DNA of 15,804 nucleotides from CAYQMF01 sp964418595. GTDB taxonomy: Bacteria > Planctomycetota > UBA1135 > UBA2386. The stretch spans positions 1 through 15,804 of the forward strand of contig CAYQMF010000140.1 in assembly GCA_964418595.1 (NCBI GenBank). The letters are read 5' to 3'. Positions within the stretch are counted from its first letter, which is position 1. Every line of letters begins with the position of its first letter. Below are positions 8,080 to 14,686 of the stretch, in pieces. Under the pieces are notes generated by a model. That model was given only the letters and a program-made list of their open reading frames with translations. It was not told where the DNA came from and searched no databases. The translations under genes were made by a program, and so were the position numbers.

Positions 8080-8495
8080 TGGCGCCGCGGTCTTCCAGCG
8101 CCCGGTCGTCGTCGAGGGCGCGCGAACGGCTGCTGCGCCGATCAACGGTGCCGACGACGAGGATCGGAGTTGAACCCGCCCCTTCCCCGACGCCGCCGCC
8201 ACGCCGCCGACGACGCCGAGCAGCGCGCCCGGGCGGGCACCGCCGGCGTTCGTTGCGCCTGGCGCCGCCAGCGTCAGCTTCGCGACCTCAGCCGCGATCG
8301 CGAGGACGGGCAAGAGCACGAGGCGAGCCGCGCTTCGGGAAATGGATCCCACCCCACCAGGCGACGAGCGCCGTGACGAGGACGATGAGCCAATTGCCCG
8401 GAAGCTGAAACGGGTGAGCAGAGACCCCTGCGGCCATGCCTACGATTGCGGGGGAAGCACATCGCGAACGCGGGGAACGAGCCGAACACGATCCA
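8080..8495 (-). pseudogene. DUF456-type membrane protein, broken across three frames
   Basis: No single frame is a credible gene, but successive minus-strand frames read as one small hydrophobic protein. From about 8490 one frame gives FGSFPAFAMCF. A second then gives AIVGMAAGV and the segment LPGNWLIVLVTALVAWWGG (near 8410-8350). A third gives LLPVLAIAAEVAKL (about 8316-8275) and RPGALLGVVGGVAAA (about 8232-8188). Near 8150 the pieces TPILVVGT and LIGAAAV lie in different frames. This order, LPG-x-W-L-I, then a hydrophobic segment ending AAEVAKL, then a Gly-rich G-A-L-L-G-x-V-G-G segment, is that of DUF456 membrane proteins (function unknown). At least three indels are needed to restore it. 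Boundaries are approximate. Sequencing error is possible, but the neighbouring genes to the left read cleanly. Confidence 0.6.
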
Positions 8496-8669
8496 CTCCG
8501 TTCGGACTGTCGTTCGCGGCGGAAACGACCGTCCGCTTGACTCGCTTGCGCGGAGGCTTGACTGTCACCGACCAGACGAGGGCGGAAGCGGACAAGCGTG
8601 ACGACGTCACAACGTGCGCCCGGCCCCTCGTTGTCGACGTCGAGAATTGCCGGGACGGGCGTATCTCGC

Positions 8670-8699
8670 TTGGCGTCGCACTGAGGCTGGACGTAACAT
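8670..8699 (+). promoter_or_regulatory. Possible promoter of the AT-hook gene
   Basis: TTGGCG (8670-8675), 18-bp spacer, TAACAT (8694-8699), 22 bp before the ATG at 8722. Four of six bases match in each hexamer. GAGG at 8706-8709 is the only SD-like sequence and sits 12 nt from the ATG, slightly far. Confidence 0.35.
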
Positions 8700-8721
8700 T
8701 CTGCCGAGGTAATACCCAATC

Positions 8722-9120
8722 ATGGCAGCCAAGAAGACCAGTCCCGACTCGATGAAGTTCATCGTCTCGGCTCTCCAGAAGAACAAGAACGCCGTCTACG
8801 CCGACATCCGCGCGAAGGCCGAGAAGAAGGGCCTCACGATCTACCCGATCATGTACGGGCGCGCGAAGGCGCTGCTCGGGCTCGTGCAGACGGCGAAGCG
8901 CGGGCAGGGCAAGGCGAAGAAGGCGGCGGCGAAGCGGGCGGCCAAGCAGGCGGCATCCGGTGCGGCGCCCAAGCGCGGACCCGGCCGGCCGCGCAAGGTC
9001 GAGAGCGCGGCGGACTCGATCAGCTCGGTGATCGCGGCGCTGCAGGACGGCGGGCGGGAGCGGGACCGCTACCGGAAGGCGATCGAGCAGATCCGGGCGA
9101 TCGTGGACGGGGTGGCGTAG
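8722..9120 (+). CDS. Small basic AT-hook protein, uncharacterised
   Basis: A 132-residue Lys/Arg-rich protein. Residues 11-54 form a helical module (MKFIVSALQK to LLGL) resembling a small helix-turn-helix. Residues 58-83 are an Ala/Lys linker like a histone H1 tail, followed by an AT-hook KRGPGRPRK (84-92), which contacts the minor groove of AT-rich DNA. The end, ERDRYRKAIEQIRAIVD (113-129), is a charged helix. Both the first and last modules align without gaps to the product of 9675-10175, so these are paralogues differing in the centre. A role as nucleoid-associated or regulatory DNA-binding protein is inferred from the AT-hook and basic linker; no characterised homologue comes to mind. Co-transcription with the gene at 9192 (72 bp downstream) is possible. 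Confidence 0.8.
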   Translation: MAAKKTSPDSMKFIVSALQKNKNAVYADIRAKAEKKGLTIYPIMYGRAKALLGLVQTAKRGQGKAKKAAAKRAAKQAASGAAPKRGPGRPRKVESAADSISSVIAALQDGGRERDRYRKAIEQIRAIVDGVA

Positions 9121-9191
9121 AACGGACTGCATCGGGCCGGCGAGGTCACAGTGCGCGCAATGTCGCGGCGGCCGCCGGCCGACAGAGGGGT

Positions 9192-9559
9192 ATGGCGAAC
9201 CGAAGACTCACAGCGACGGAGCTGGCCGCCGCGAACGACCTCCTGCGCTCGGTGCGCGAGGAGTTGGCGCGGCTGAGCGCCGACGATCCGTCCCTTCTCT
9301 GGGCACTCCGGCGGAAGGTCTACAAGGCTACAAGGAGCTCACGTACGACGAGCGTGGTAAGCCCATGCATCGCCGGAAGCTGAAGGCGAGGAAGCGTGCG
9401 GAGCAGGATGGGCGCTGCTCGGAGTGCGATCAGGCGCTGCCCGAGAACTACGCCGTGCTGGACCGTCTGGAGGCCATGGGAGGCTACACCGAGGCCAACA
9501 CGCGGCTCATCCACCAGGAGTGCGACACCGCGGTTCAGCGATCGCGCGGGTACGCGTAA
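9192..9559 (+). pseudogene. C2HC zinc-finger / HNH-like protein split by an 8-bp tandem duplication
   Basis: Two abutting frames form one gene. The first, from the ATG at 9192 (AGAGGGG just upstream), gives a helical N-terminus, ELARLSADDPSLLWALRRKVYK, then runs into wrong frame. The second continues ELTYDERGKPMHRRKLKARKR and carries CSEC, YAVLDRLEAMGGYTEANTRL and HQEC. The break is the exact tandem duplication of CTACAAGG at 9320-9335; removing one copy restores a continuous 119-residue protein. The C-x2-C...H-x2-C layout with LDR-x-GG-x-N-x-RL resembles an HNH-type fold with the usual catalytic His replaced by Arg, so nuclease activity is doubtful. I recognise the intact form as a widespread uncharacterised bacterial protein. 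Re-initiation at the ATG at 9365 could still make the zinc-finger half. Confidence 0.75.
9320..9335 (+). repeat. 8-bp tandem duplication (2 x CTACAAGG)
   Basis: Two exact, adjacent copies of CTACAAGG (9320-9327 and 9328-9335) inside the zinc-finger gene. With one copy the reading frame runs V-Y-K-E-L-T-Y-D without interruption; with two it shifts. Typical of slipped-strand replication, and reversible in principle. Confidence 0.9.
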
Positions 9560-9674
9560 TGCGGGGCGCACGGGGAGGACGATTGCAGCACGCGCGCCAG
9601 TGGTACGACCACCCAAGGCATAGCGATTGGGCATGTGTGGCGGGGCGACTGGGTGCAGCCGCGAGCTGCTGCCG

Positions 9675-10175
9675 CTACCCCAGCGCCTCGTCGACCACCT
9701 CGATCACCCGCCGCACCGCCCCGCGCAGCCGCTGGCGTTCCTCGTCCGCCTTCGCCACGAACTCGCGGAGCAGCCGCTCGACCTCGTCGGCGCGGGAGCT
9801 GCTCGCCGGCGCCTGGCGGCGGCGGGCGACCGGTCGATCCTCGGCGACCGCGAGGTTCGCGGCGTCTCGCTGCTCAACGGCCTCCAAGGGCTCGTCCGCA
9901 TCCTCGACTTCCCGCACCCGCACCGCCGGCGGCGGCGACAACCCCAACGCCCGGCGCCCGGCCATCAGCGACGCTGCCGTCACGCGGATCCCGTGCATCG
10001 CCGCGCGTGCTCTCATGTCGTCGAGCGAGACGTCCACTTCCTGCTGCAGCGCGTGGATGCAGATCAACACCGACGCGTTGGCCTTCGGGAAGCGCGCGCG
10101 TAGCCGGGCGAGGTCGGCTTCCCAGGGGTCGGGGGCGGCGGGGGCGGGAAGGGGTTGTGTGTCGAGGTCGGTCAT
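9675..10175 (-). CDS. Uncharacterised protein, paralogue of the AT-hook protein
   Basis: A 166-residue protein. Residues 42-79 (ALQQEVDVS to RRALGL) align without gaps with residues 17-54 of the AT-hook protein at 8722, sharing A-L-Q, D, R-A, A, G and the closing L-G-L. Residues 146-162 (ERQRLRGAVRRVIEVVD) align without gaps with its last helix (ERDRYRKAIEQIRAIVD). The middle differs: an acidic stretch and an Arg-rich piece VARRRQ (116-121) stand where the AT-hook is in the other. The long C-terminal helix may be a coiled coil for dimerisation. The ATG at 10175 overlaps the upstream stop as ATGA, implying translational coupling. Function unknown; DNA binding is inferred from the paralogue only. 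Confidence 0.75.
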   Translation of the reverse strand: MTDLDTQPLPAPAAPDPWEADLARLRARFPKANASVLICIHALQQEVDVSLDDMRARAAMHGIRVTAASLMAGRRALGLSPPPAVRVREVEDADEPLEAVEQRDAANLAVAEDRPVARRRQAPASSSRADEVERLLREFVAKADEERQRLRGAVRRVIEVVDEALG

Positions 10176-10783
10176 TGGGGTGGGTCTTGCGCCCGGACGT
10201 CGAGCGCAAGTCGAAACGTCGACCTGCCGCCCTCGCGTATGACGCGAGTGGGCGGCAGAGTCAGGTGACGCGGGCGGGCAACCACCGCGTCCGTATCATA
10301 CGCGCGGTACGCACCAATCAACAGTACGTCCCGGCCACGGCTCGTGCGCAGGATCCTCTCGGCGAGGATCGTGGCGCCGCGGACCAGGATGGCGCCTTCC
10401 GCGGCCTGGACCATGCGTTCCCCGACCTCCAGCGCCGCCCACGCCGGGCCGACGTTGGCGAGGAGCGACAGCCCGGCGTCGCCGGCGGCCAGGGTCGCCC
10501 GCACCTCAACGCTACCCAGCCGGGCGTTGCCCTCGCCGCGGACGTCCGCCCGCCCGTGCGCGACGATCGGTTCGTCCGTCGGGGCCGGGATCGCGCCGCC
10601 GGCGACCGCCAGCAGCGGGTCGATCCTCGCCAGCACGAGCAGCACCGGGTCGAGGTCGAGCGGCTCGGCGTCGACGTGGAGGTCCAGCACGAGCCGGCCC
10701 TGGTCGAGGGTGCCGGTCCCGTGGACCTGCACCGGGTGGTGGTTGGCGATGCCGGAGAGCGCGAAGGTGAGGGTCGTGGCCAC
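10172..10783 (-). CDS. Uncharacterised 203-residue protein
   Basis: I do not recognise this protein. It begins at a GTG (10783), as no in-frame ATG is available near the start and no SD is evident. The first half alternates hydrophobic and charged residues in a beta-strand-like pattern (LVLDLHVDAEPLDLDPV; VEVRATLAAGDAGLSLL). The second half contains a helix (WAALEVGERMVQAAEGAILV) and ends Arg-rich. There is no signal peptide or membrane segment. Its stop overlaps the start of the next gene (ATGA), so it is made together with the AT-hook paralogue, and it lies 60 bp after the PD-(D/E)xK-like gene on the same strand. Codon use with strong G/C at third positions supports a real gene. Confidence 0.65.
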   Translation of the reverse strand: MATTLTFALSGIANHHPVQVHGTGTLDQGRLVLDLHVDAEPLDLDPVLLVLARIDPLLAVAGGAIPAPTDEPIVAHGRADVRGEGNARLGSVEVRATLAAGDAGLSLLANVGPAWAALEVGERMVQAAEGAILVRGATILAERILRTSRGRDVLLIGAYRAYDTDAVVARPRHLTLPPTRVIREGGRSTFRLALDVRAQDPPQ

Positions 10784-10843
10784 GACCGCATGCTTGCTCG
10801 GCGGGCGGGGGGAGATCCAGGGGAGACGGCGATCTCCGATGCG

Positions 10844-11416
10844 TCAGGTGCGCGGCAAGAGCGGGATCTCCATGACCCCCTCGCAGATCCCGCCCGGCTC
10901 GAGGGTGACGGGGAACGGCTCCGCAACCAAGAAGGCCCGGTCGATGTGCTGCAGTGGCCCGAAGGGAGCGCTGGCCACATGCTGGTAGAAGGCGCCGCTG
11001 GCTATCGACGGGTTCAACGTGAACACGACCAAGCCGATCCAGTCGAAGGTCCAGCCGGGGCCGAGCGCCTGCTTCTTGCGCGCGATCTTGGCGTCTTTGA
11101 CTTTCAGCTTGGTCCGCAGCAGCTCGATGGCCTGCTCCAGAGTGAAGTCCCGCGTGACGGGGTTTTCCCGGCAGAGCCGTTCGAATGCGGCCGTTGCCCA
11201 TGGCGGCGCCGGGACCGAGTGATCGTGCCCTCCGTCTTGGAGCGCGCTCCTGATGCGGTGCACGTTCGTCTTCTGCTCCTGCTCGTCCACCAGCTCCACG
11301 ACCTCGAGCCCGACGACGGCTCCTTGGTGATCGGTGGCGCGAAAGTCCGGTGGGTCATCGCCTATAGTGGATTCGCGGAAGTTCTCTGGTCGCAACAAAT
11401 TGACACGCCGTAGCAA
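10844..11416 (-). CDS. Uncharacterised protein with possible PD-(D/E)xK-like core
   Basis: Up to 190 residues from a TTG at 11416; no ATG exists in frame, so the 5' end is uncertain and may be truncated. Near the N-terminus it has DPPDF (21-25), then VVGLEVVELVDEQ (34-46). The spacing P-D ... E-x-V after a short strand is the core of many restriction-endonuclease-like proteins, although the final Lys is absent and replaced by Val, a variant known in divergent members. The middle (90-116) is a Lys-rich helix. The last part, FDWIGLVVFTLNP and IDRAFLVAEP, recalls a family of uncharacterised proteins that combine a PDF...G(I/L)E(V/L) core with an IDRAFLV strand. It is the first gene of a minus-strand trio. 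Nuclease activity is a hypothesis. Confidence 0.6.
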   Translation of the reverse strand: MLRRVNLLRPENFRESTIGDDPPDFRATDHQGAVVGLEVVELVDEQEQKTNVHRIRSALQDGGHDHSVPAPPWATAAFERLCRENPVTRDFTLEQAIELLRTKLKVKDAKIARKKQALGPGWTFDWIGLVVFTLNPSIASGAFYQHVASAPFGPLQHIDRAFLVAEPFPVTLEPGGICEGVMEIPLLPRT

Positions 11417-11492
11417 CCAGGACTAGCAGACAGACCGCCGCTGTAAGTGCACGCGGGCTGTCTCCGCGTCGCTTGTTGTTCTTTGCATCCAT
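11355..11492 (-). CDS. Possible 45-residue single-pass membrane peptide
   Basis: From the ATG at 11492: a basic start (MDAKNNKRRGDSPR), one hydrophobic segment (ALTAAVCLLVLVATACQFV) and a short basic tail. A GTG at 11549 would extend it to 64 residues. It overlaps the first 62 bp of the gene at 10844-11416 in another frame, so either that gene starts later or one of the two is not real. The positive-inside layout is credible, but the ORF is short; it could also be the displaced N-terminus of the neighbour. Confidence 0.3.
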   Translation of the reverse strand: MDAKNNKRRGDSPRALTAAVCLLVLVATACQFVATRELPRIHYRR

Positions 11493-11549
11493 GATTTTAC
11501 TTGTGGACACGTGGACGTCGTCCGCCACTGGTCCGAATGAGAGCTCCAC

Positions 11550-12557
11550 GATAACGGGATGGCAAGAGGCGATCGGATGAAGTCCCGCAGAGGGCGCGGC
11601 GACCCAAGGGGTGTGGGTCCGGCATCGAGCAGAGCGACATGAGCGCGCACCTGACTGGATGCCGCCGAATAGCGACCAGAAGTATGGGTGAAGAATTCAC
11701 TTGTACAAGCAAGCGCCCCTCCGAGGGCACGCCGGGCAGGTACTTCACGATCGCGGGCGAGATCGTCGCCGAGCGTTCGGTGTACCGCCAAGTCGGATGG
11801 GCGACGGGCCTCGACCCGTTCCGACGGCGGTCCGGTGCCTGCAGCCGGGACTGGCTTCCTCTGACCGCCCAGCAGAGCGAACGACGTCCAGTGGGTTCCG
11901 TCGCGCGAGGCGGAGGATTCGGTCCTGTCCCGCGCTCTCTGGAGGAGCCGCCGGACCGGTCGCGGTCGGCGACCCCAACCCACGATAGACGACCCCGCCG
12001 ACCTTCTGCGGGGAGTCGCGAACGCAGGCGCGCGAGTTAATGCTGGAGCACGAGTTCGCGCGCGCACTCCTGCGGCAGCACGATCGCCATCGAAGCGATA
12101 GTGGTCCCGTCCCGCGCGGTGATGGAGCGGCCGCAAGTCCGTCGAACCTCTCGGCTCAGGGCGTTCGATGGAAGAGGCGCAGTCGACGTCGCACGGTACC
12201 CAGGAAACGACGGCGGGTCGGCTACCTGCAGCATCCGGTCCCCGCGCAAACGGCGGTCCCCGGCGCCGAGTTCTTCGTGCAGGCCGCCGTCCTTGACCGC
12301 CCGGCGAACGCGCTGGGGCTGGCGGTGTGGCGGTGTCGAACGGCGGCGTGGCGAGGGTGGGGTCGCGGTAGCGGCCAACGGCCAAAGACAGAACAGCGAC
12401 GATCGGAAGACGTTCTGGTTTCGAGTCCCGACGCGCGGGCGGCAAGGTCGTTCTCGCCGACGATTGTCCCGACGACCCATGCGCCCGGAGCGAAGGCTGG
12501 ATTGTCTTGCCGAAGGAGCGTTCCCTGTCGGGGCTCGCGATGTGAACGCCGGCTCGA
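11550..12557. other. 1-kb stretch without an intact gene
   Basis: Open frames exist on both strands, including a 385-codon minus frame, but they are Arg/Pro/Ser-rich and lack recognisable domains or a coherent codon pattern. On the minus strand between about 12450 and 12040 there are hints of a decayed exported protein: SSLFCLWPLAATATPP looks like a signal peptide, and TARDGTTIASMAIVLP looks like a beta-strand pair of the kind found at the C-terminus of planctomycete secreted proteins. I cannot join them into one frame. No IS, tRNA or array is visible. Confidence 0.45.
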
Positions 12558-13265
12558 CTACGGGGGAGTAGCATCGCCACTTGTGGTTTCTGCCCCCGCT
12601 TCGCGCACAGGATCTGCCGGTCGGGTTGAGGATGTCGGCGCAGCCTTCAGCGTGTAATGCTTGTCGAACTCCGTCATGATGTTCGGGTTGTAGAACTCCT
12701 TCTTGCCGCTCTTTGGATTCTTCGGGTCGAGGTAACGGCAGTGGAGGTACCGCTTGTCGCTCATGAGGGACTTCTTGAGCGCGTGGAACTTCTTGTTCTC
12801 CCGGAAGTCCGAGTAGCGGCGCGGCAGCCTCTTCCTGAAGTCCTCGTAGGTCCATGGGAACGTCTTGCGGATGTCGTCCTCCGTGACGAACACCTTCTGG
12901 GCGGTGGGATCGTTCGTGAGAGTGAACTTCGGTGCTCCGTCCCTCGCAGGGTTCCCCGTGGTCACCTTGTGGAACTTCACTTCGATCTCGAGCGCCACAC
13001 TGAAGGTGGCATCCTCTTCCTGATGCGCAACGACGGTGTTCAGGTAGGCAACTAACCGCTTTTCATCAGGGTCTGTGGTGATGGCGGATGCCGTAGTCGA
13101 AGTCGCAAGGAATCCGATCGGCATGAGGTAGAGGTTGAGTCGGGACAGGTCGCGCTTGAACCACTGCTCAGCGAGCCTGAGGTAGTTCCTAACCGCAGCC
13201 GTTCCCACTTCCAGTACCCGCTTTCGCAGCTCGAAACTCGGGTTCACGAAGTGGGTCGCGGACAA
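12558..13265 (-). pseudogene. DUF3644-like protein, N-terminally truncated
   Basis: A 235-residue frame beginning only at a TTG (13265). It matches my recollection of the C-terminal part of DUF3644 proteins: LSRLNLYLMPIGFL (40-53), VTEDDIRKTFPW (127-138), KRLPRRYSDFRENKKFH (145-161), CRYLDPKNPKSGKKEFY (176-192) and IMTEFDKHY (196-204). The family is normally over 300 residues with an N-terminal helical region of AIEIYN...NAWELLLKA type; I find nothing like that in any minus frame upstream, so the gene is cut near 13265. The tail after 208 is Pro/Thr-rich. Base use is visibly less G+C-rich than the left block, suggesting acquisition. DUF3644 function is unknown, though members occur in accessory regions. 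The fragment itself is open and could be expressed. Confidence 0.55.
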
Positions 13266-13275
13266 CGGCGCGGGG

Positions 13276-13498
13276 CGCCGGAGGGCGGCTCCGGCGGTTC
13301 CTCGTGGCGGAGGACGGAGCCATTCGGTTCTACGCCGGGCGGATCAGCCTGACCGCCTCCCAGGTGGATCGCGAGCGGGTGGCATCGGCGTTGATCGAGG
13401 CAACGGCGCTGCTGCAGCGGGGGTTCCGAGTCGCGTCTCCTTCGGCTCGGCGCCGGCGAGACGAAGGAGAGCACGAGGCCGCCGGGGTAACCGGTTGA
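13276..13498 (+). pseudogene. Possible 3' fragment of an unrecognised gene
   Basis: A plus frame reading RRFLVAEDGAIRFYAGRISL then SQVDRERVASALIEATALLQRGF has G/C-biased third positions and amphipathic helices like a real protein, then degenerates into Arg/Glu and stops at 13496-13498. It has no start with an SD, and begins next to where the DUF3644-like gene is cut. It may be the C-terminal end of a gene whose front was lost at the same junction. I do not recognise the family; confidence is low. Confidence 0.25.
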
Positions 13499-13547
13499 TG
13501 ACAGATGGGTTCTCGTCAAGAAGAGATGTCAAGTATCGTCCGGCCAG

Positions 13548-13596
13548 TCACTTAGGAGTGTTTGGACAAGTGTCCATCCGGGAGAATCCCCTGGAC
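13548..13596 (+). repeat. Direct repeat copy 1 (49 bp)
   Basis: About 39 of 49 positions match copy 2 at 14325-14372. The strongest blocks are TCACTT, GGACAAG and GTCCATCCGGGAGA. GGACAAGTGTCC inside it is an inverted repeat (GGACA/TGTCC around AG). It lies 50 bp after the stop at 13498. Confidence 0.75.
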
Positions 13597-13751
13597 ACGG
13601 ACGCATGTCAGCGACCTAGCGCGGAACCCGCAGGGCGCCGGCCTCTGGAACGGCAATCGGCGGCGAACCACGCCCCGGACCGGATCATCGCCGCTGCATC
13701 GGGGGTCCTCGAAGTCTCCTGGGGGATTCGGCAAGTGTCGCCGTCCGCGAC

Positions 13752-13985
13752 GTGCTCGACGACCTACGTGCGTTCAAGCTCGCGTTCACCCGGTACGTCG
13801 CCCGGAAGAACCTCTCTCCTCTCGAACGGGCGAACGCGATTCCGCTGGCGAGGCGACGCGGGATGACGGGAATGGACATCGCCGCGGAGGTTGGGCTGTC
13901 GGAGAAACAACATCGGGCGCTACCTTGCGCCTGACGTTGGGCCAAACACCTGCCGAGGTGCTGGCGGCGATCGATGGGGGCGATG
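13752..13985 (+). pseudogene. ParB-type HTH relic with two single-base frameshifts
   Basis: Starting from the GTG at 13752, the frame gives LDDLRAFKLAFTRYVARKN, then LSPLERANAI, then RRGMTGMDIAAEVGLSE. This is the helix-turn-helix of ParB/Spo0J-type DNA-binding proteins (LSPLERA...GMT..EIA...GLSE). After GLSE the frame is lost, but dropping one A near 13905 gives NNIGRYL, and a further shift gives LRLTLGQTPAEVLAAIDGGD, the expected continuation of a ParB recognition helix and linker. Two single-base lesions therefore explain the break. The N-terminal nuclease-like ParB domain is not visible upstream. The relic stops at about 13985, where a receiver-domain fragment begins. Not functional as written. 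Confidence 0.55.
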
Positions 13986-14309
13986 CCGCAGATGGACGGC
14001 TTCACGGTGATGGCGGCGCTGCGGGACGCGCTCCTCGCCGACGCGTTCGTGCCGGTCGTGATGCTCACGGCCGACAAGGATCCGAACACGCGGCGCCGCG
14101 CGCTGCAGTCCGGCGCCAAAGACTTCCTCACGAAGCCCTTCGACGCGGCCGAGGTCACCCTGCGCGTGCGCAACCTGCTCGAGACGCGAGCGCTGTACAT
14201 GGACGTGCGGCGCCGGAACGCGGCGCTTTCCGCCGACTTGGCGGAGCGCGCGGACGCTGAGCGCCGCACCGCCGAGGAGCGCCGCGTTCTCGTCAGGAAC
14301 AGCTTCTAA
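13974..14309 (+). pseudogene. Response-regulator receiver domain fragment plus coiled coil
   Basis: A 111-codon frame from ATG 13974. It starts mid-domain at MPQMDGF, so the first ~55 receiver residues, including the acidic pocket and the phosphorylated Asp, are missing. The rest is good: PVVMLTAD with the switch Thr, ALQSGAKDFLTKPF with the conserved Lys, and the last helix VRNLLETRAL. It continues as a charged helix (MDVRRRNAALSADLAERAD...) like the linker that in relatives leads to an HD-GYP, kinase or phosphatase domain, but stops after VRNSF. It is thus truncated at both ends and cannot accept phosphate. Codon use is native-like high GC, suggesting a piece of a resident gene. Confidence 0.7.
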
Positions 14310-14324
14310 TTGCCGTAGGGCTGT

Positions 14325-14372
14325 TCACTTGGGACTATTCGGACAAGGGTCCATCCGGGAGAGGGCCCGGAC
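14325..14372 (+). repeat. Direct repeat copy 2 (48 bp)
   Basis: Same orientation as copy 1, start to start 777 bp. Shares GGACAAG and GTCCATCCGGGAGA exactly; the inner palindrome is weaker here (GGAC/GTCC around AAGG). It begins 15 bp after the stop of the receiver fragment, so the ParB/receiver relic lies exactly between the two copies. Confidence 0.75.
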
Positions 14373-14686
14373 GATGCGGCCACGCGTCGGCGCCTGCCGC
14401 CAGGATTGAGGGGGATGAGCAAGGCTGCGCCAACTGCCACAGCGCCGCCGAAACCCGTTCACCACACGGACGGGACCTCGCCTTCGCTTGAAGCGCCGGC
14501 AGGTCTCGGTCAGGCTCCGGGGTTCCACTCCAACTTCTGCGACTCTTGAAGGCCTCCGTGATCCTGGCGGCCTGGCGGGGTATTAAAGGTGTGCACGGCT
14601 TGGCTCCGTCGTGCCGGTTGATGAACAACTGCATCTCGCACCAAGGGGCCGCACCGTACTCGGCCATCAGCGTACTCGCGACCGCA
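14373..14686. other. Non-coding stretch before the glycosyltransferase
   Basis: Frames exist on both strands (a plus frame from a TTG at 14546 joins the glycosyltransferase; a minus frame covers 14335-14724) but neither shows a domain. No SD or convincing promoter is visible before the ATG at 14687. Confidence 0.4.

Noticed and set aside
9635..11413. 592-codon plus-strand ORF across three minus-strand genes
   Set aside because: Low-complexity Arg/Pro/Ala composition, and it spans several better-supported minus genes including an ATGA coupling.
11423..12580. 385-codon minus-strand ORF in the gene-poor stretch
   Set aside because: Arg/Pro/Ser-rich, no domain, no signal at its start, and it overlaps the end of the DUF3644-like gene in another frame.
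13974..14309. A functional response regulator
   Set aside because: It starts after the phosphorylated Asp, has no output domain, and continues directly from a frameshifted ParB-like relic.
13548..14372. Integron attC sites
   Set aside because: The repeats follow stop codons, but neither carries the paired GTTRRRY / RYYYAAC ends required of attC, and no integrase is visible.
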